DNA of 64,000 nt from JAGVSV01 sp050952845 (GTDB lineage: Bacteria > Bacillota > Clostridia > Christensenellales > Aristaeellaceae): NCBI GenBank assembly GCA_050952845.1, contig JBMNLP010000001.1, positions 248,001-312,000 of the forward strand, given 5' to 3'. Made by a program: the position numbers and the translations under genes. A model generated the notes under the pieces. The model was given only the letters and a program-made list of their open reading frames with translations. It had not been told where the DNA came from and made no database searches. The number at the start of each line of letters is the position of its first letter. Within the stretch, counting starts at the first letter, position 1. Positions 42,125-51,211 of this stretch are shown here, piece after piece.

Positions 42125-44509
42125 ATGAGACAAATAAGAACATTCATCATTTTGATCATCTGTATATCTTTATCGCTGACAACAGTCGGGTGCGAAATCC
42201 ATGCCGAGCCGAGGAGCAGCGGCACTGTTGAAACCAATCTGTTAACCTGCCGCCAGGCCGCCGAGCTGCTATGCAAAAATGCGGCTAAGTATGCCGATCC
42301 TGCGCCCGCCGTTTCTCAGATTCTTCAAGAAATCGATCCCGATGCCAAGGTGACAAACCTGACAGGATGCCGGATGATTTTTAACGCTTTTGGAGAACTT
42401 CCCGAAGCCGATAATCTCACCGGCATACGCTATTTGATCAAGTATACCGACTGCGATTTTACCGACGTTCCCGCCGAAGGAACTGCCGCAGTGGATAACC
42501 TTGTGAACGCCGGGTTGTATATCCCCGAGGATAACACCTTGTTTGAGCCGAACAAAGCCATGTCTGAAAAACAACTTCTTTTGCTGATCGACCGGATACA
42601 CGCATATCTTCAAAATAGCCCTGTCGACGATTACTATTCTTATGTCAACAAGGATTTGCTCAATGACGAGAATTTTTTCCCTTTTAACAGAAACACTATT
42701 GATTTATCAATAGCAACAGACGGCGACGATATCGTTGACGCTTGGCTCCACGATATGCTTGCCCTTGCCAACACAGAGGAATATGCCGATAACGAGTATT
42801 TGCAAAATGCGGCCGCATTTTATTCCACCTACGAGGATATGGAGGGGCGCAAAAACAGCATGAAATTTTTTCAACCATATCTCGATGCCATCTGGAATAC
42901 TAAAAATTTTGATGAGTTAGCCGAAATATGCTCGGAAATCTCGGTAGAGTTCGGCACAGAAATTCTCCTGAGCCAAGAGTATTATGGTCATGCCTATCTA
43001 TATAATTTTTCTGTCAATGAAAATTACATCATCAACGGGGTGTATATTAATACGGGTATCCATATGGGTTTTCTGGATAAAGAATCCTTTACCTGGCGGG
43101 CATCGCTTGAGCAGAATACCAAACTGCTGACCGTTCTCGGCTTTGAGCAGGAGGAAGCTCATCGGCTCGTGCTGGAAGCGCTTGATTATCGGCATACGGT
43201 GGCGCAGGCTTATCAAGACTTAGGAACCGGCAGACAGGGAGCCTGCATCACAGACATAGATTCGGGCGGATTCAATCTGGAGGGATATTTTGTCGATGCC
43301 GGTTTTGCCAATCCGGAGCATGTCTTTGTGACTGATGCGCGGGCAGCTGAAATCCGGATCAACTCGTTTCAACAGCCTAAATTCTTAAATGCGGCTAAAT
43401 TCCTTAGCGTGCAACGTCTCCTTGAACAATTTTCTTTTGCTTTGCCATCCGACGTTTGCGATGCTGTATTAGGTTTCTACGACAGCTATTACGCCGCATA
43501 TCCCGAGGAATATTTTTCTCTGAATAATTTAGTATGGAACGCATTACTTGAAATAAGCCCGGATATTTGCATGTACTATAAAGAGACGGATGAGCTTGCA
43601 AAACTTGAGGAAAAAATTAACGGTTATATTAACGATATATGTAAACAATACAAACGTATGTTTGCCAACGCCACATGGCTTTCAGATACTACCGCTCAAA
43701 AGGCTTTGGAAAAGCTGGATGCCATGGGTGTAGAAGTACTGATACCGCGTGATTCCAGTGCAATGCCTGCAGTCGACTTTAAAAGCAGGAGCGAGGGCGG
43801 CACGCTTGTAGAAAACTATAAGAGCTTTTTCCGGGAAATGCGCCGATGGTATTGCGAACAGGACGGCAAAAAATACACAAAGCAGCATGTTTGGATGGAA
43901 TGCATACAACATTGGTGGCAGGACAGCGCTTTTTATGGATCACTCACAAATTCGATGTTCATTCCGATTGGAACCGTTTTGCGAAATATGTCGGAAGGCG
44001 TCTCTGAAGCGGAAATGCTGGCAACCGTAGGATTTTTGATCGCGCACGAGATATCCCATGCTTTTGACAACCACGGGGCGTTTTACGACAGCGAAGGCAA
44101 GCGCAATAATTGGTGGGTGCCGGAAGATCTGGATCGGTTTAATATACGCTGTCAATCGCTGGTAGACTACTATGACGGCTACGAATGTCTGCCGGGCTAT
44201 GCTGCTGACGGAAAGAGAACCCTTGGAGAAAACATAGCGGATATTACTGCCATGAAATGTGTACTGCAAATAGCAGCAGACATGAAGGATTTTGATTACG
44301 ATACATTTTTTGAAGCCATTGCCCTTATGTTTGTTTTTTCCACTACAAGATTAGGTTACGAAGGTTTGTTAGCCAACGAGCCTCACTCGTTGGGCCGGGT
44401 GAGGGTCAACAGAATGCTTTCGCTTTTCGATGAATTTTACGATACAACAGGCGCCGCCGAGGGAGATTTTATGTATGTCGCGCCTCAGGACAGGCCGAAG
44501 GTGTGGTAA
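42125..44509 (+). CDS. M13-family (neprilysin/PepO-like) zinc metallopeptidase lipoprotein with an SLH-like domain
   Basis: The start is the ATG at 42125, after AAGGAGCGATACGC. The 794 residues begin with a lipoprotein signal (TVGC, Cys23). An S-layer-homology-like segment follows at about 108-160 (FTDVPAEGTAAVDN...GLYIPED). The M13 peptidase spans about 185-794, with zinc motif HEISH (about residue 641), the third ligand in ENIADITAM (about 701) and the C-terminal CxxW-like end replaced by a non-Cys tail. M13 enzymes cleave oligopeptides outside the membrane. Anchoring by both a lipid and an SLH segment is unusual, and the SLH unit is single. It stands alone with its own promoter. Confidence 0.92.
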   Translation: MRQIRTFIILIICISLSLTTVGCEIHAEPRSSGTVETNLLTCRQAAELLCKNAAKYADPAPAVSQILQEIDPDAKVTNLTGCRMIFNAFGELPEADNLTGIRYLIKYTDCDFTDVPAEGTAAVDNLVNAGLYIPEDNTLFEPNKAMSEKQLLLLIDRIHAYLQNSPVDDYYSYVNKDLLNDENFFPFNRNTIDLSIATDGDDIVDAWLHDMLALANTEEYADNEYLQNAAAFYSTYEDMEGRKNSMKFFQPYLDAIWNTKNFDELAEICSEISVEFGTEILLSQEYYGHAYLYNFSVNENYIINGVYINTGIHMGFLDKESFTWRASLEQNTKLLTVLGFEQEEAHRLVLEALDYRHTVAQAYQDLGTGRQGACITDIDSGGFNLEGYFVDAGFANPEHVFVTDARAAEIRINSFQQPKFLNAAKFLSVQRLLEQFSFALPSDVCDAVLGFYDSYYAAYPEEYFSLNNLVWNALLEISPDICMYYKETDELAKLEEKINGYINDICKQYKRMFANATWLSDTTAQKALEKLDAMGVEVLIPRDSSAMPAVDFKSRSEGGTLVENYKSFFREMRRWYCEQDGKKYTKQHVWMECIQHWWQDSAFYGSLTNSMFIPIGTVLRNMSEGVSEAEMLATVGFLIAHEISHAFDNHGAFYDSEGKRNNWWVPEDLDRFNIRCQSLVDYYDGYECLPGYAADGKRTLGENIADITAMKCVLQIAADMKDFDYDTFFEAIALMFVFSTTRLGYEGLLANEPHSLGRVRVNRMLSLFDEFYDTTGAAEGDFMYVAPQDRPKVW

Positions 44510-44570
44510 ACAGCGAAGACATGATATAAGTAATTCGGAACGCAGAGAAATGAATCCTGCGCACGCGGTA

Positions 44571-44599
44571 TTGTGAAAAGGCTGCCGGTATGGTAAAAT
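44571..44599 (+). promoter_or_regulatory. promoter of the EF-G-like gene
   Basis: TTGTGA (44571-44576), 17 bases and TAAAAT (44594-44599), with a TG one base before the -10 (extended -10). The ATG follows 53 bases later. Confidence 0.5.
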
Positions 44600-44652
44600 G
44601 GCCTTCGTTAAGGTCTTAATTTTGTACTTTCAAAATCGTAGGGGGAACAGAC

Positions 44653-46734
44653 ATGGCAGATTATCAAACGAAGGATATTCGGAACATCGCGTTGCTGGGA
44701 CACGGCAGCGAGGGCAAAACAACGCTGACGGAAGCGATGCTGTTTACCGCCGGCGTTATCGACCGGCAGGGCAAGGTGGAGGATGGCGGCACCGTCACCG
44801 ACTTTGATCCGGAAGAAATCAAGCGCGGCATATCCATCAGCGCCGCTGTGGCGCCGGTTGAATGGAAGAAAACGAAGATCAACGTCATCGACGTTCCCGG
44901 TTACTTCGATTTCATCGGTGAGATGTTCGGCCCGCTGCGCGTTGTGCAGACTGCCGGCATTGTGGTCAACGCGGTTGGCGGCGTGTCCGTCGGCGCGGAA
45001 AAGGCATGGCATTATGCCGAGGAAAACGGCGTGAGCCGCATGTTCATCATCAACGGGATGGACCGCGAGAACGCCGACTTCCATAAAACTTTAGAGGAGC
45101 TGCGCGAAAAGTTCGGCAACAGCGTGGTGCCGCTGATTGTGCCCATGGGCGCCGGCGCTTCCTTTAAGGGCGTTGTCAACGTGCTGGAGAACAAAGCCTT
45201 CGAGGGCGCCGGCAAGGCCGCCAAGGAAGTGCCCGTTCCCGACAGCATGGCAGGCGACATCGAAACCGCCATTGACGAGATGACCGAGGCTGCTGCCGAG
45301 GCTGATGACGATTTGCTGGAGAAGTATTTCGAAGAGGGCGAGTTGACCCACGACGAAATCCTCGTCGGCTTCCGCGCCGGCATGAAGGCCGGCAGCATTG
45401 TGCCCGTGGTTTGCACCTCCGCCATCACGGGCGTGGGCGTTGTGCAGCTGATGGACATGATGATCAGCTACCTGAACTCGCCCGAGGGCATCGTCACCGA
45501 AGGCATCGACCCGAAAACGGACGAGGCCGTCCGGCGCGTCTGCGACAACGACGAGCCTTTCTCCGCCTTTGTGTTTAAAACCATCGCTGACCCCTTTGTC
45601 GGCAAGCTGTCCCTGGTGCGCGTGATGTCCGGCACCCTCACCCCCCAAACCGCCCTGTTCAACACCAACAGCGAGAAGGCTGAAAAATCCGGCGGCCTGT
45701 TTGTGCAGTGCGGCAAGAAGCAGAACCCCGTGCCCGTGCTCAATGCCGGCGACATCGGCGCCCTTTCCAGGCTGCAGAACACCGCCACCGGCGACACCCT
45801 GTGTGAGCCTGGCGCCCAGGTTCGCTTCCCTTCCATTGAGCACCTCGTGCCCTGTTTCTCCAAGGCTGTATACGTTGCCAAGCAGGGGGAGGAGGACAAG
45901 GTGTTCACAGGCCTTGCGCGCCTTGCCGAGGAAGATCCTTCCATTAAAATTGAGAAGAACGCCGAAACCACCGAGACCATTCTATCCGGGCAGGGCGAGC
46001 TGCATCTGGATGTGGTGAGCAGCAAATTGCTGAGCAAGTTTGGCGCCACCGCTACCCTGCAGGACCCCCGCATCCCCTACCGCGAAACCATCCGCAAAAC
46101 CGTTTCCGCCCAGGGCCGCCACAAGAAGCAGACCGGCGGGCACGGTCAGTTTGGCGATGTGTGGATCGAGTTCTCCCCGATCGGCGATACCACCATCGAA
46201 TTTGAATTCGTCGACGCCGTTGTCGGCGGCGTGGTGCCGCGCAACTTCATCCCCTCCGTTGAAAAGGGCTTGCGCGAGAACATCCAAAGGGGCGTGTTGG
46301 CCGGCTATCCCATGGTGGGCCTGCGCGCCAAGCTGTACGACGGCAGCTACCATTCGGTAGACTCCTCCGAAATGGCTTTCCGCACCGCTGCCCGCATCGC
46401 CTATAGAAAGGGATGTACCGAAGCCAACCCCGTGCTGTTAGAGCCCATCATGCGCGTGGAAGTGCTGGTGCCCGACGAGTACATGGGCGACATCATGGGC
46501 GACGTGTCCAAGCGCCGCGGCCGCATCATGGGCATGAGCCAGGTGAAGGGCATGCAGCAGGTGGACGCCGAGGTGCCCATGGCTGAGATGTTCAAGTACG
46601 CCACCGACCTGCGCTCCATGACCCAGGCCCGCGGATCCTTTACCATGACCTTTGAGCGCTATGAGGAAGTGCCCGGCGACGTCGCCAAGAAGGTCATCGA
46701 CGCCGCTGAAAAGGTCGAGGACGAGGACGATTGA
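44653..46734 (+). CDS. EF-G-like translational GTPase (EF-G II/FusA2 type)
   Basis: This 693-residue protein has all five EF-G domains. The G domain has GHGSEGKTTLTEAML as P-loop, DVPGYFDF in place of the usual DTPGHVDF, and NGMDREN as the guanine-specificity motif. Domain II starts near 300, and the domain IV core has GGHGQFGDVWIEFSP. The loss of His in the DxPGH switch II motif and the GHG-x-GKTT form are hallmarks of the second EF-G subfamily in Firmicutes, whose role in translocation or recycling is not settled. It is not in a str operon; a promoter precedes it and a terminator follows. Highly expressed-type codon use is visible. Confidence 0.92.
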   Translation: MADYQTKDIRNIALLGHGSEGKTTLTEAMLFTAGVIDRQGKVEDGGTVTDFDPEEIKRGISISAAVAPVEWKKTKINVIDVPGYFDFIGEMFGPLRVVQTAGIVVNAVGGVSVGAEKAWHYAEENGVSRMFIINGMDRENADFHKTLEELREKFGNSVVPLIVPMGAGASFKGVVNVLENKAFEGAGKAAKEVPVPDSMAGDIETAIDEMTEAAAEADDDLLEKYFEEGELTHDEILVGFRAGMKAGSIVPVVCTSAITGVGVVQLMDMMISYLNSPEGIVTEGIDPKTDEAVRRVCDNDEPFSAFVFKTIADPFVGKLSLVRVMSGTLTPQTALFNTNSEKAEKSGGLFVQCGKKQNPVPVLNAGDIGALSRLQNTATGDTLCEPGAQVRFPSIEHLVPCFSKAVYVAKQGEEDKVFTGLARLAEEDPSIKIEKNAETTETILSGQGELHLDVVSSKLLSKFGATATLQDPRIPYRETIRKTVSAQGRHKKQTGGHGQFGDVWIEFSPIGDTTIEFEFVDAVVGGVVPRNFIPSVEKGLRENIQRGVLAGYPMVGLRAKLYDGSYHSVDSSEMAFRTAARIAYRKGCTEANPVLLEPIMRVEVLVPDEYMGDIMGDVSKRRGRIMGMSQVKGMQQVDAEVPMAEMFKYATDLRSMTQARGSFTMTFERYEEVPGDVAKKVIDAAEKVEDEDD

Positions 46735-46769
46735 TATTCAGCTGCATGGCTGCGGCTATTTGAAAAACA

Positions 46770-46810
46770 AGGCTGCGCCGGGGGATCAAACTTCCGGGGC
46801 AGCCTTTTTG
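46770..46810 (+). terminator. rho-independent terminator after the EF-G-like gene
   Basis: AGGCTGC (46770-46776) pairs with GCAGCCT (46799-46805), with further GC pairing inside, followed by TTTTT. Just beyond it, at 46817-46828, is GAATTGCTCTAA, a degenerate copy of the repeat-end motif seen at 385, 544 and 6598. Confidence 0.8.
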
Positions 46811-46830
46811 ATTGCGGAATTGCTCTAATG

Positions 46831-47136
46831 CTATACGGTATAGTCGATGCTGGTTCTGCTTTCGCGCACGCTGCGCATGTGATCGCCAAAGGTTACATGC
46901 AAGGGGTGCTTTTTATATGCCCTCAGGCCGTCCAGGTTGTCAAACTCGCATATCAGCGCCATGTCGACGCTGTCATCCGGCGCGCCCGGCGTTTTGGTTA
47001 CCACCTGCACGCTGCGCACCGAGGGGATGCCCTCCATAAACCCGGCGGCGATGTCCTTTGCGATCTCGATATTCTCCTGTTTGCTCCTGCCGCCTGCTTC
47101 TTCCTTCAGCTTGAACAGCACGATGTGTTTGATCAT
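46831..47136 (-). CDS. Dabb-family (stress-responsive A/B barrel) protein
   Basis: This 101-residue protein has a ferredoxin-like alpha/beta fold with the signatures MIKHIVLFKLKEEA, GIPSVRSVQVV, MALICEFDNLDGLRAYKKHP and H in HMRSVRES. The family dimerises into a beta-barrel; biochemical roles vary and most bacterial members are uncharacterised. It is encoded at the end of the replication cluster, 24 bases after the helicase loader gene, and converges on the EF-G-like gene's terminator. Confidence 0.9.
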   Translation of the reverse strand: MIKHIVLFKLKEEAGGRSKQENIEIAKDIAAGFMEGIPSVRSVQVVTKTPGAPDDSVDMALICEFDNLDGLRAYKKHPLHVTFGDHMRSVRESRTSIDYTV

Positions 47137-47160
47137 GGCGATGCTCCTTGTTATTTATTC

Positions 47161-48117
47161 CTATCGCTTGCGCACGTCGGCGCCTAAGAAGCGCAGCGCC
47201 TGACAGGTTCTCCTGTCAAACAGCCGGGAAGCGATGCGTTCGGTATAGCGGGCCTGCACTTCGCCGGGCGTCAGGTTGGTGCTGATCACGGTGTGCTTGC
47301 CCATGGTCAGCCGCCCGTCGATGAGCGCGAACAGCTGCTCCACCGTGATGTTCTCCCACATCGGCTCGGTGCCCAGGTCGTCGATCAGCAGCAGCTGCAC
47401 GCTGTACAGGCTGCTGTCGTCCTCCTGTCCGTAGGAGAAATACGCCTGCCGGATGCGGTTGAGCAGGTCGTTGGCGGTATACTGCAGCGTGGTCACCCCC
47501 CGCCCGGCTGCGCGGGCGCCGATGGCGTTGAGCAGGAAGGTTTTGCCCAGGCCGCTGCTGCCGCTCATAAACAGGTTGAGGGTTTCCGAATGGGGCACGC
47601 TGTCGGCGTAGGCTTCGCATATTCTGCGGATTTCCCGCATGTAGGCGCGCTGGGTCATGTGGTTTTCCTGCAGCTTGGTGTCCGGGAAGACGCTGTCGTC
47701 GTATTGCTCAAACGTCTGGCTGCGCACGCCGGGCCGGGCGCCGCTCATCAGCTCGCGGCTGCGGGCGAGCACGCAGCTGCACAGTGTTTTTTTGCCCTCG
47801 CCGGCATAACCGGTGTCCCGGCACCGGGGGCAGTGATACACAGGGTCCAGGTAATCGGCCGGGTAGTCGTTTTCCACCAGCAGGCGCGTGATGTCGTTGC
47901 TGAGCCGCGCGGTGGCCTCGGCAATGCCCTCGGGCACGCCGCCCCGGGCGACTACGCTGATGCTGTCCAATATGCCGCGATGGCGCTCGTCATGCAGCCG
48001 CATGATGTCGGGGCAGCGCGCCGTCACCTCGTCAAAGCGCCGGCGCTGCTCCTGTTCTCCCCGGAGCTGATGCTTCCGGCAGTCTGCCAGCGCCTGTTTC
48101 AGAATGTCATCCCTCAT
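47161..48117 (-). CDS. DnaC/DnaI-like replicative helicase loader ATPase
   Basis: This 318-residue protein starts at the ATG at 48117, nine bases after AGGA, inside the end of the dnaD-like gene (11-base overlap). The N-terminal 100 residues form a helicase-binding helical region followed by a zinc-ribbon (YHCPRCRDTGY...CSCV). The AAA+ domain has Walker A SGSSGLGKTFLLNAIG, Walker B LLLIDDLGTEP and an Arg-finger region. It loads the DnaB-type helicase. The neighbouring DnaD-domain gene is its usual functional partner in Firmicutes, so this is probably the chromosomal loader and not a phage copy. Confidence 0.9.
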   Translation of the reverse strand: MRDDILKQALADCRKHQLRGEQEQRRRFDEVTARCPDIMRLHDERHRGILDSISVVARGGVPEGIAEATARLSNDITRLLVENDYPADYLDPVYHCPRCRDTGYAGEGKKTLCSCVLARSRELMSGARPGVRSQTFEQYDDSVFPDTKLQENHMTQRAYMREIRRICEAYADSVPHSETLNLFMSGSSGLGKTFLLNAIGARAAGRGVTTLQYTANDLLNRIRQAYFSYGQEDDSSLYSVQLLLIDDLGTEPMWENITVEQLFALIDGRLTMGKHTVISTNLTPGEVQARYTERIASRLFDRRTCQALRFLGADVRKR

Positions 48118-49561
48118 CGTTTTTTCCTGCCTGGCCCGCGATGTCCACAAAGCCGCCCAGCAGCTCCTCCTCGGTATATTGCCGCTGGGTATACCCCTGC
48201 GCCGCTGTCGATTTACCTTTTTTTCCACCGGTGCGGCTTGCCGCCCTTGCCTGTTCGGCGCTGGTGATGCCCTGCTGCTGCCAGTTGTCCAGCACCCGGG
48301 TGATATAGGGCAGCTTGGCTTTGGCGCTGCGGGCCTGACCCGCGGCTAATACGATGAACTCCTGCGCATGGCCTGCGTCCAGCCATTTTTGCAGCAGCTC
48401 GCGGTCGGCGCCGGTGGGCCGGCCTTCCTGGCCGCAGGCCTCGAACACGTCGTTCAGCAGGGCGTCCAGGTTCCTGTCGTCGGATAGCTGCTGCGCCGCT
48501 GCCTCGGCGGATTGGATGTCCTTTTCGGCCCAGGCCTGGAGCAGCGGCTCGATGTCCTGGAACAGCCCCTGCCTGCGGGCGACCTCCCGGGCAGCCAGGG
48601 TGATCAGGTCGGCCGGGTACGACTCGGCCAGCGTCTGATAGGCGCGCAGCACGGCGGGCGCGCTGATCCTGGCGCCCAATATGCGCAGCACCTCCTGCGT
48701 TTTTTGCAGCATGGCGCCTTCCTCGGCCAGCTTTTTCGTTACCTGGGATTGGGTCTTGCCGGCGCCCCGGCGCCGCAGCCCCTCTAAGATGCCGTTGACA
48801 TAGGCAAACGACGGGTTGCTGGCTTTCACGGTTTCACTCAGCGAAGCCAGCACCGCTTCCTGGTCAAACCGCCATTCGCCGGTCCATTTTTTATAGAGGG
48901 CCAGCTCGTCCTCCGTGGGCAGGCGCCGGATGTTCAGCCGGCGCAGCACGGCGCGCGCACCGTCGTGGACCTGCTTGGTGTGGCTGAGGTAATCCTCTGC
49001 GTCCTCGGTGGTCAGGATGTTTTCCTCCCGCATGGTCACAGCTAAGGACTGGGCGGCTTTGAACGAAAAGTTGATGCCGCGGGTGTCGGCGCAGTGGTTC
49101 AGCAGCATCAGCACCACTTCCTGCGGCAGCCCCATGTCCTGCACCCATTCGTAAGCCATGGTGATCTCCTGGTTTTTCAGCTTCCTGCGGTTGCCGAACA
49201 GCGCGTTGACGGCTTCGTAAAAATCGATATACTCCGTGTCGCCTGTGAACGTGTCCTGGCCGGTCAACAGGCGCTGACCTAAGTGATAAAACCTGTACAC
49301 CAGCGGCTTTTCGCTGATGCGCGACACCAGCCGTCTTCGTTCCCAATAGCGCAGCGCCGCTTCCACCCGGGCTTCCGTCATCGACAGCTCGGCAGCCATT
49401 TCCTTGACGCCGAAGCCGTCGTCGTGCTGCTGGCTGTGAAACAGGCCGGACAGGTACACCTTGACGTAGTCGCCGTCGGCAGAGGGCATGTATTCGATCA
49501 AAAACAGGTTTTCCACCGGCGTCGTGCCGAAAACGCGGTATTGGTCGTCGCGCTGAAACAT
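48107..49561 (-). CDS. DnaD-domain replication initiation protein (DnaB/DnaD of Firmicutes type)
   Basis: This 484-residue protein starts at the ATG at 49561, eight bases after GGAGG. An N-terminal winged-helix region (about 20-120) is followed by DnaD-type helical domains (about 130-210 and 260-400, with EWVQDMGLPQEVVLMLL and the closing PSFAYVNGILEG signature) and a lysine-rich tail. Proteins of this type remodel origin DNA and recruit the helicase loader. It overlaps the loader gene downstream. It is in the same orientation as dnaE and the sigma factor. Confidence 0.9.
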   Translation of the reverse strand: MFQRDDQYRVFGTTPVENLFLIEYMPSADGDYVKVYLSGLFHSQQHDDGFGVKEMAAELSMTEARVEAALRYWERRRLVSRISEKPLVYRFYHLGQRLLTGQDTFTGDTEYIDFYEAVNALFGNRRKLKNQEITMAYEWVQDMGLPQEVVLMLLNHCADTRGINFSFKAAQSLAVTMREENILTTEDAEDYLSHTKQVHDGARAVLRRLNIRRLPTEDELALYKKWTGEWRFDQEAVLASLSETVKASNPSFAYVNGILEGLRRRGAGKTQSQVTKKLAEEGAMLQKTQEVLRILGARISAPAVLRAYQTLAESYPADLITLAAREVARRQGLFQDIEPLLQAWAEKDIQSAEAAAQQLSDDRNLDALLNDVFEACGQEGRPTGADRELLQKWLDAGHAQEFIVLAAGQARSAKAKLPYITRVLDNWQQQGITSAEQARAASRTGGKKGKSTAAQGYTQRQYTEEELLGGFVDIAGQAGKNDEG

Positions 49562-49648
49562 GCCGTTTTCCTCCCGGATGTTGGTTTGGTTGCTTTTGGG
49601 TTGCATTGTATTGATGTGGCTGTGATGCAGCTGGCTACGTTTATCCTG

Positions 49649-50485
49649 TCAGCCCGAAGGCTTGGTGTATGCGTCCAGCTGCAGCGCCTGGCCGACGCTA
49701 CGCTGGATAGAACCCGACAGGTCGGGCGCTGCCAGGCTGCTGCCCAGCAGGATGTAAAAGAAAAACTCCAGCGTGCCGGCGTTGCCGGTGACGGGGCTGT
49801 GCGTCATATCGGCGACGCACACGCCGGGCAGGCTGTTCAAATCCGCCGCGAGGCGGTTGAGCAGCGGTTCATATACGCTGTCCGGGAGCTCGCCGGTGCG
49901 CCGCTGCCCGGCGTCGTGCACTTCAAACAAGGGCTTCACCAGGCAGATCAGCTCGCCCTGCCCTTTCAAAATGGCGGAAAACACGGGCACTGCCTTGGTC
50001 AGCGACAGGTAGCTCAGGTCGCAGGTGCCCAGCGTTGGCACGGGGTTCAGCGCCAGCAGCCTGGCGTCGGATATGTTGGTGCGCTCTAAGTTTATGACCG
50101 CGGGGTGCTGCCTGAGGCTGCCCATCAGCTGGCCGTACCCCACGTCCACGGCGTAGACCGGCTGCGCGCCGTGCTGCAGCAGGCAATCGGTAAACCCGCC
50201 GGTGGAGGCGCCGGCGTCGATGCAGGCGCGGCCGGCAGGGTCCACGCCGAACGCCTTCAGCGCTGCCTCCAACTTCAGGCCGCCTTTGGCCACATACCGC
50301 TGGCCAAGGCCGGGCACGCTGATCTCGTCCGCGGCGGCGACGGATTCGCCGGCTTTGGCGCGCCTGCCGTTGACCCGCACCTTGCCCGCCATCACCCAGG
50401 CGCCGGCTGTTTTCTCATCGGCAAAAAAACCGTCTTCCACCAGCCGGCGGGGCAGCGCCATGCGCCGCAAGCCAGGCTTGCTCAT
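49649..50485 (-). CDS. second TlyA-like S4/FtsJ-domain methyltransferase
   Basis: This 278-residue protein has an S4 domain (about 10-70, LVEDGFFADEKTAGAWVMAGKV) and an FtsJ-like fold with DAGASTGGFTD, AVDVGYGQLMG, CDLSYLS and LVKPLFEVHD. It is a paralogue of the tlyA at 3699-4508 with many substitutions, for example MDVSFIS against CDLSYLS. Its ATG overlaps the sigma-factor stop by four bases, so translation is coupled. TlyA proteins 2'-O-methylate rRNA. A second copy might target a different nucleotide or RNA. Catalytic positions look intact. Confidence 0.88.
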   Translation of the reverse strand: MSKPGLRRMALPRRLVEDGFFADEKTAGAWVMAGKVRVNGRRAKAGESVAAADEISVPGLGQRYVAKGGLKLEAALKAFGVDPAGRACIDAGASTGGFTDCLLQHGAQPVYAVDVGYGQLMGSLRQHPAVINLERTNISDARLLALNPVPTLGTCDLSYLSLTKAVPVFSAILKGQGELICLVKPLFEVHDAGQRRTGELPDSVYEPLLNRLAADLNSLPGVCVADMTHSPVTGNAGTLEFFFYILLGSSLAAPDLSGSIQRSVGQALQLDAYTKPSG

Positions 50486-51210
50486 TCAGCCAGCATGGTG
50501 GTCTTCAGCGACTGCAGCACGCGGCGTTCCATGCGCGACACCTGCATTTGCGTCATGCCCAGCCGCTTGCCGGTTTCCTGCTGGGACAGCTGCCCCTGAA
50601 ACCGCAGGTAGATCATGCGCCGCTCGGTATCGGACAGGGTTTGCATGGCGCTGCGCAGGTCCTCCCGCGATTCGAAGGCATCGTAATCGTCGGTGGTGTC
50701 GCCGATTTTTTCAAACAGCATGATGCCGGCGTCATCCGGCGTGTCCAGCGACGCCACGACGGACTGGTCCTTAGAGGCGCGCACCTGGAGCACTCTGTCC
50801 ACATTCCAGCCCAGGTGTTCGGCCAGCTCGTGCACGGAAGGCTCCCTGTGCAGGGCCTGGGTCATCTGGTCGTGGGCGCGCCTCAGCTGGACGCTCTGCT
50901 CGCGCAGGCTCCTGGGCGTGCGCAGGATCTGCGCCCTGTCGCGGATGTGGTTGCGCACGGTGCCTGCGATGGTGGGCGTCACGTAGGTGGTGAAGCGCAG
51001 GCCCCGGTTCGGGTCGAAGTTGTTCAGCGCCGACACCAGCGCCATCGCTGCCACCTGCCGCAGGTCCTCCGTTTCAATGCCGCGGCCTGAAAAGCGCGCG
51101 GCAATGGCGTGCGTAAGCGGCAGGGCAGCTGACAGGGCTTCGTCCATCGCTTCCTGCGTTCGGCTGCGCGCATACTTCTCTGCGGTTTTGTGGATTAAAT
51201 CGGCGTTCAT
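50482..51210 (-). CDS. SigB/SigF-type RNA polymerase sigma factor
   Basis: This 242-residue sigma-70 group 3 factor starts at the ATG at 51210, one base after the stop of the RsbW-like gene. Region 2 is at about 25-110 (GRGIETEDLRQVAAMALVSA, FTTYVTPTIAGTVRNHIRD), region 3 at about 110-165 and region 4 at about 195-240 with the helix-turn-helix LSQQETGKRLGMTQMQVSRMERRVL. No anti-anti-sigma gene accompanies it. It lies inside a replication gene cluster, with stop and start codons nearly fused on both sides. It likely drives a stress or developmental regulon; which one is unknown. Confidence 0.93.
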   Translation of the reverse strand: MNADLIHKTAEKYARSRTQEAMDEALSAALPLTHAIAARFSGRGIETEDLRQVAAMALVSALNNFDPNRGLRFTTYVTPTIAGTVRNHIRDRAQILRTPRSLREQSVQLRRAHDQMTQALHREPSVHELAEHLGWNVDRVLQVRASKDQSVVASLDTPDDAGIMLFEKIGDTTDDYDAFESREDLRSAMQTLSDTERRMIYLRFQGQLSQQETGKRLGMTQMQVSRMERRVLQSLKTTMLAE

Positions 51211-51211
51211 T

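Noticed and set aside
46831..47136. Plus-strand frames opposite the Dabb gene
   Set aside because: The minus frame has the complete family pattern and a start; the plus frames are shadows.
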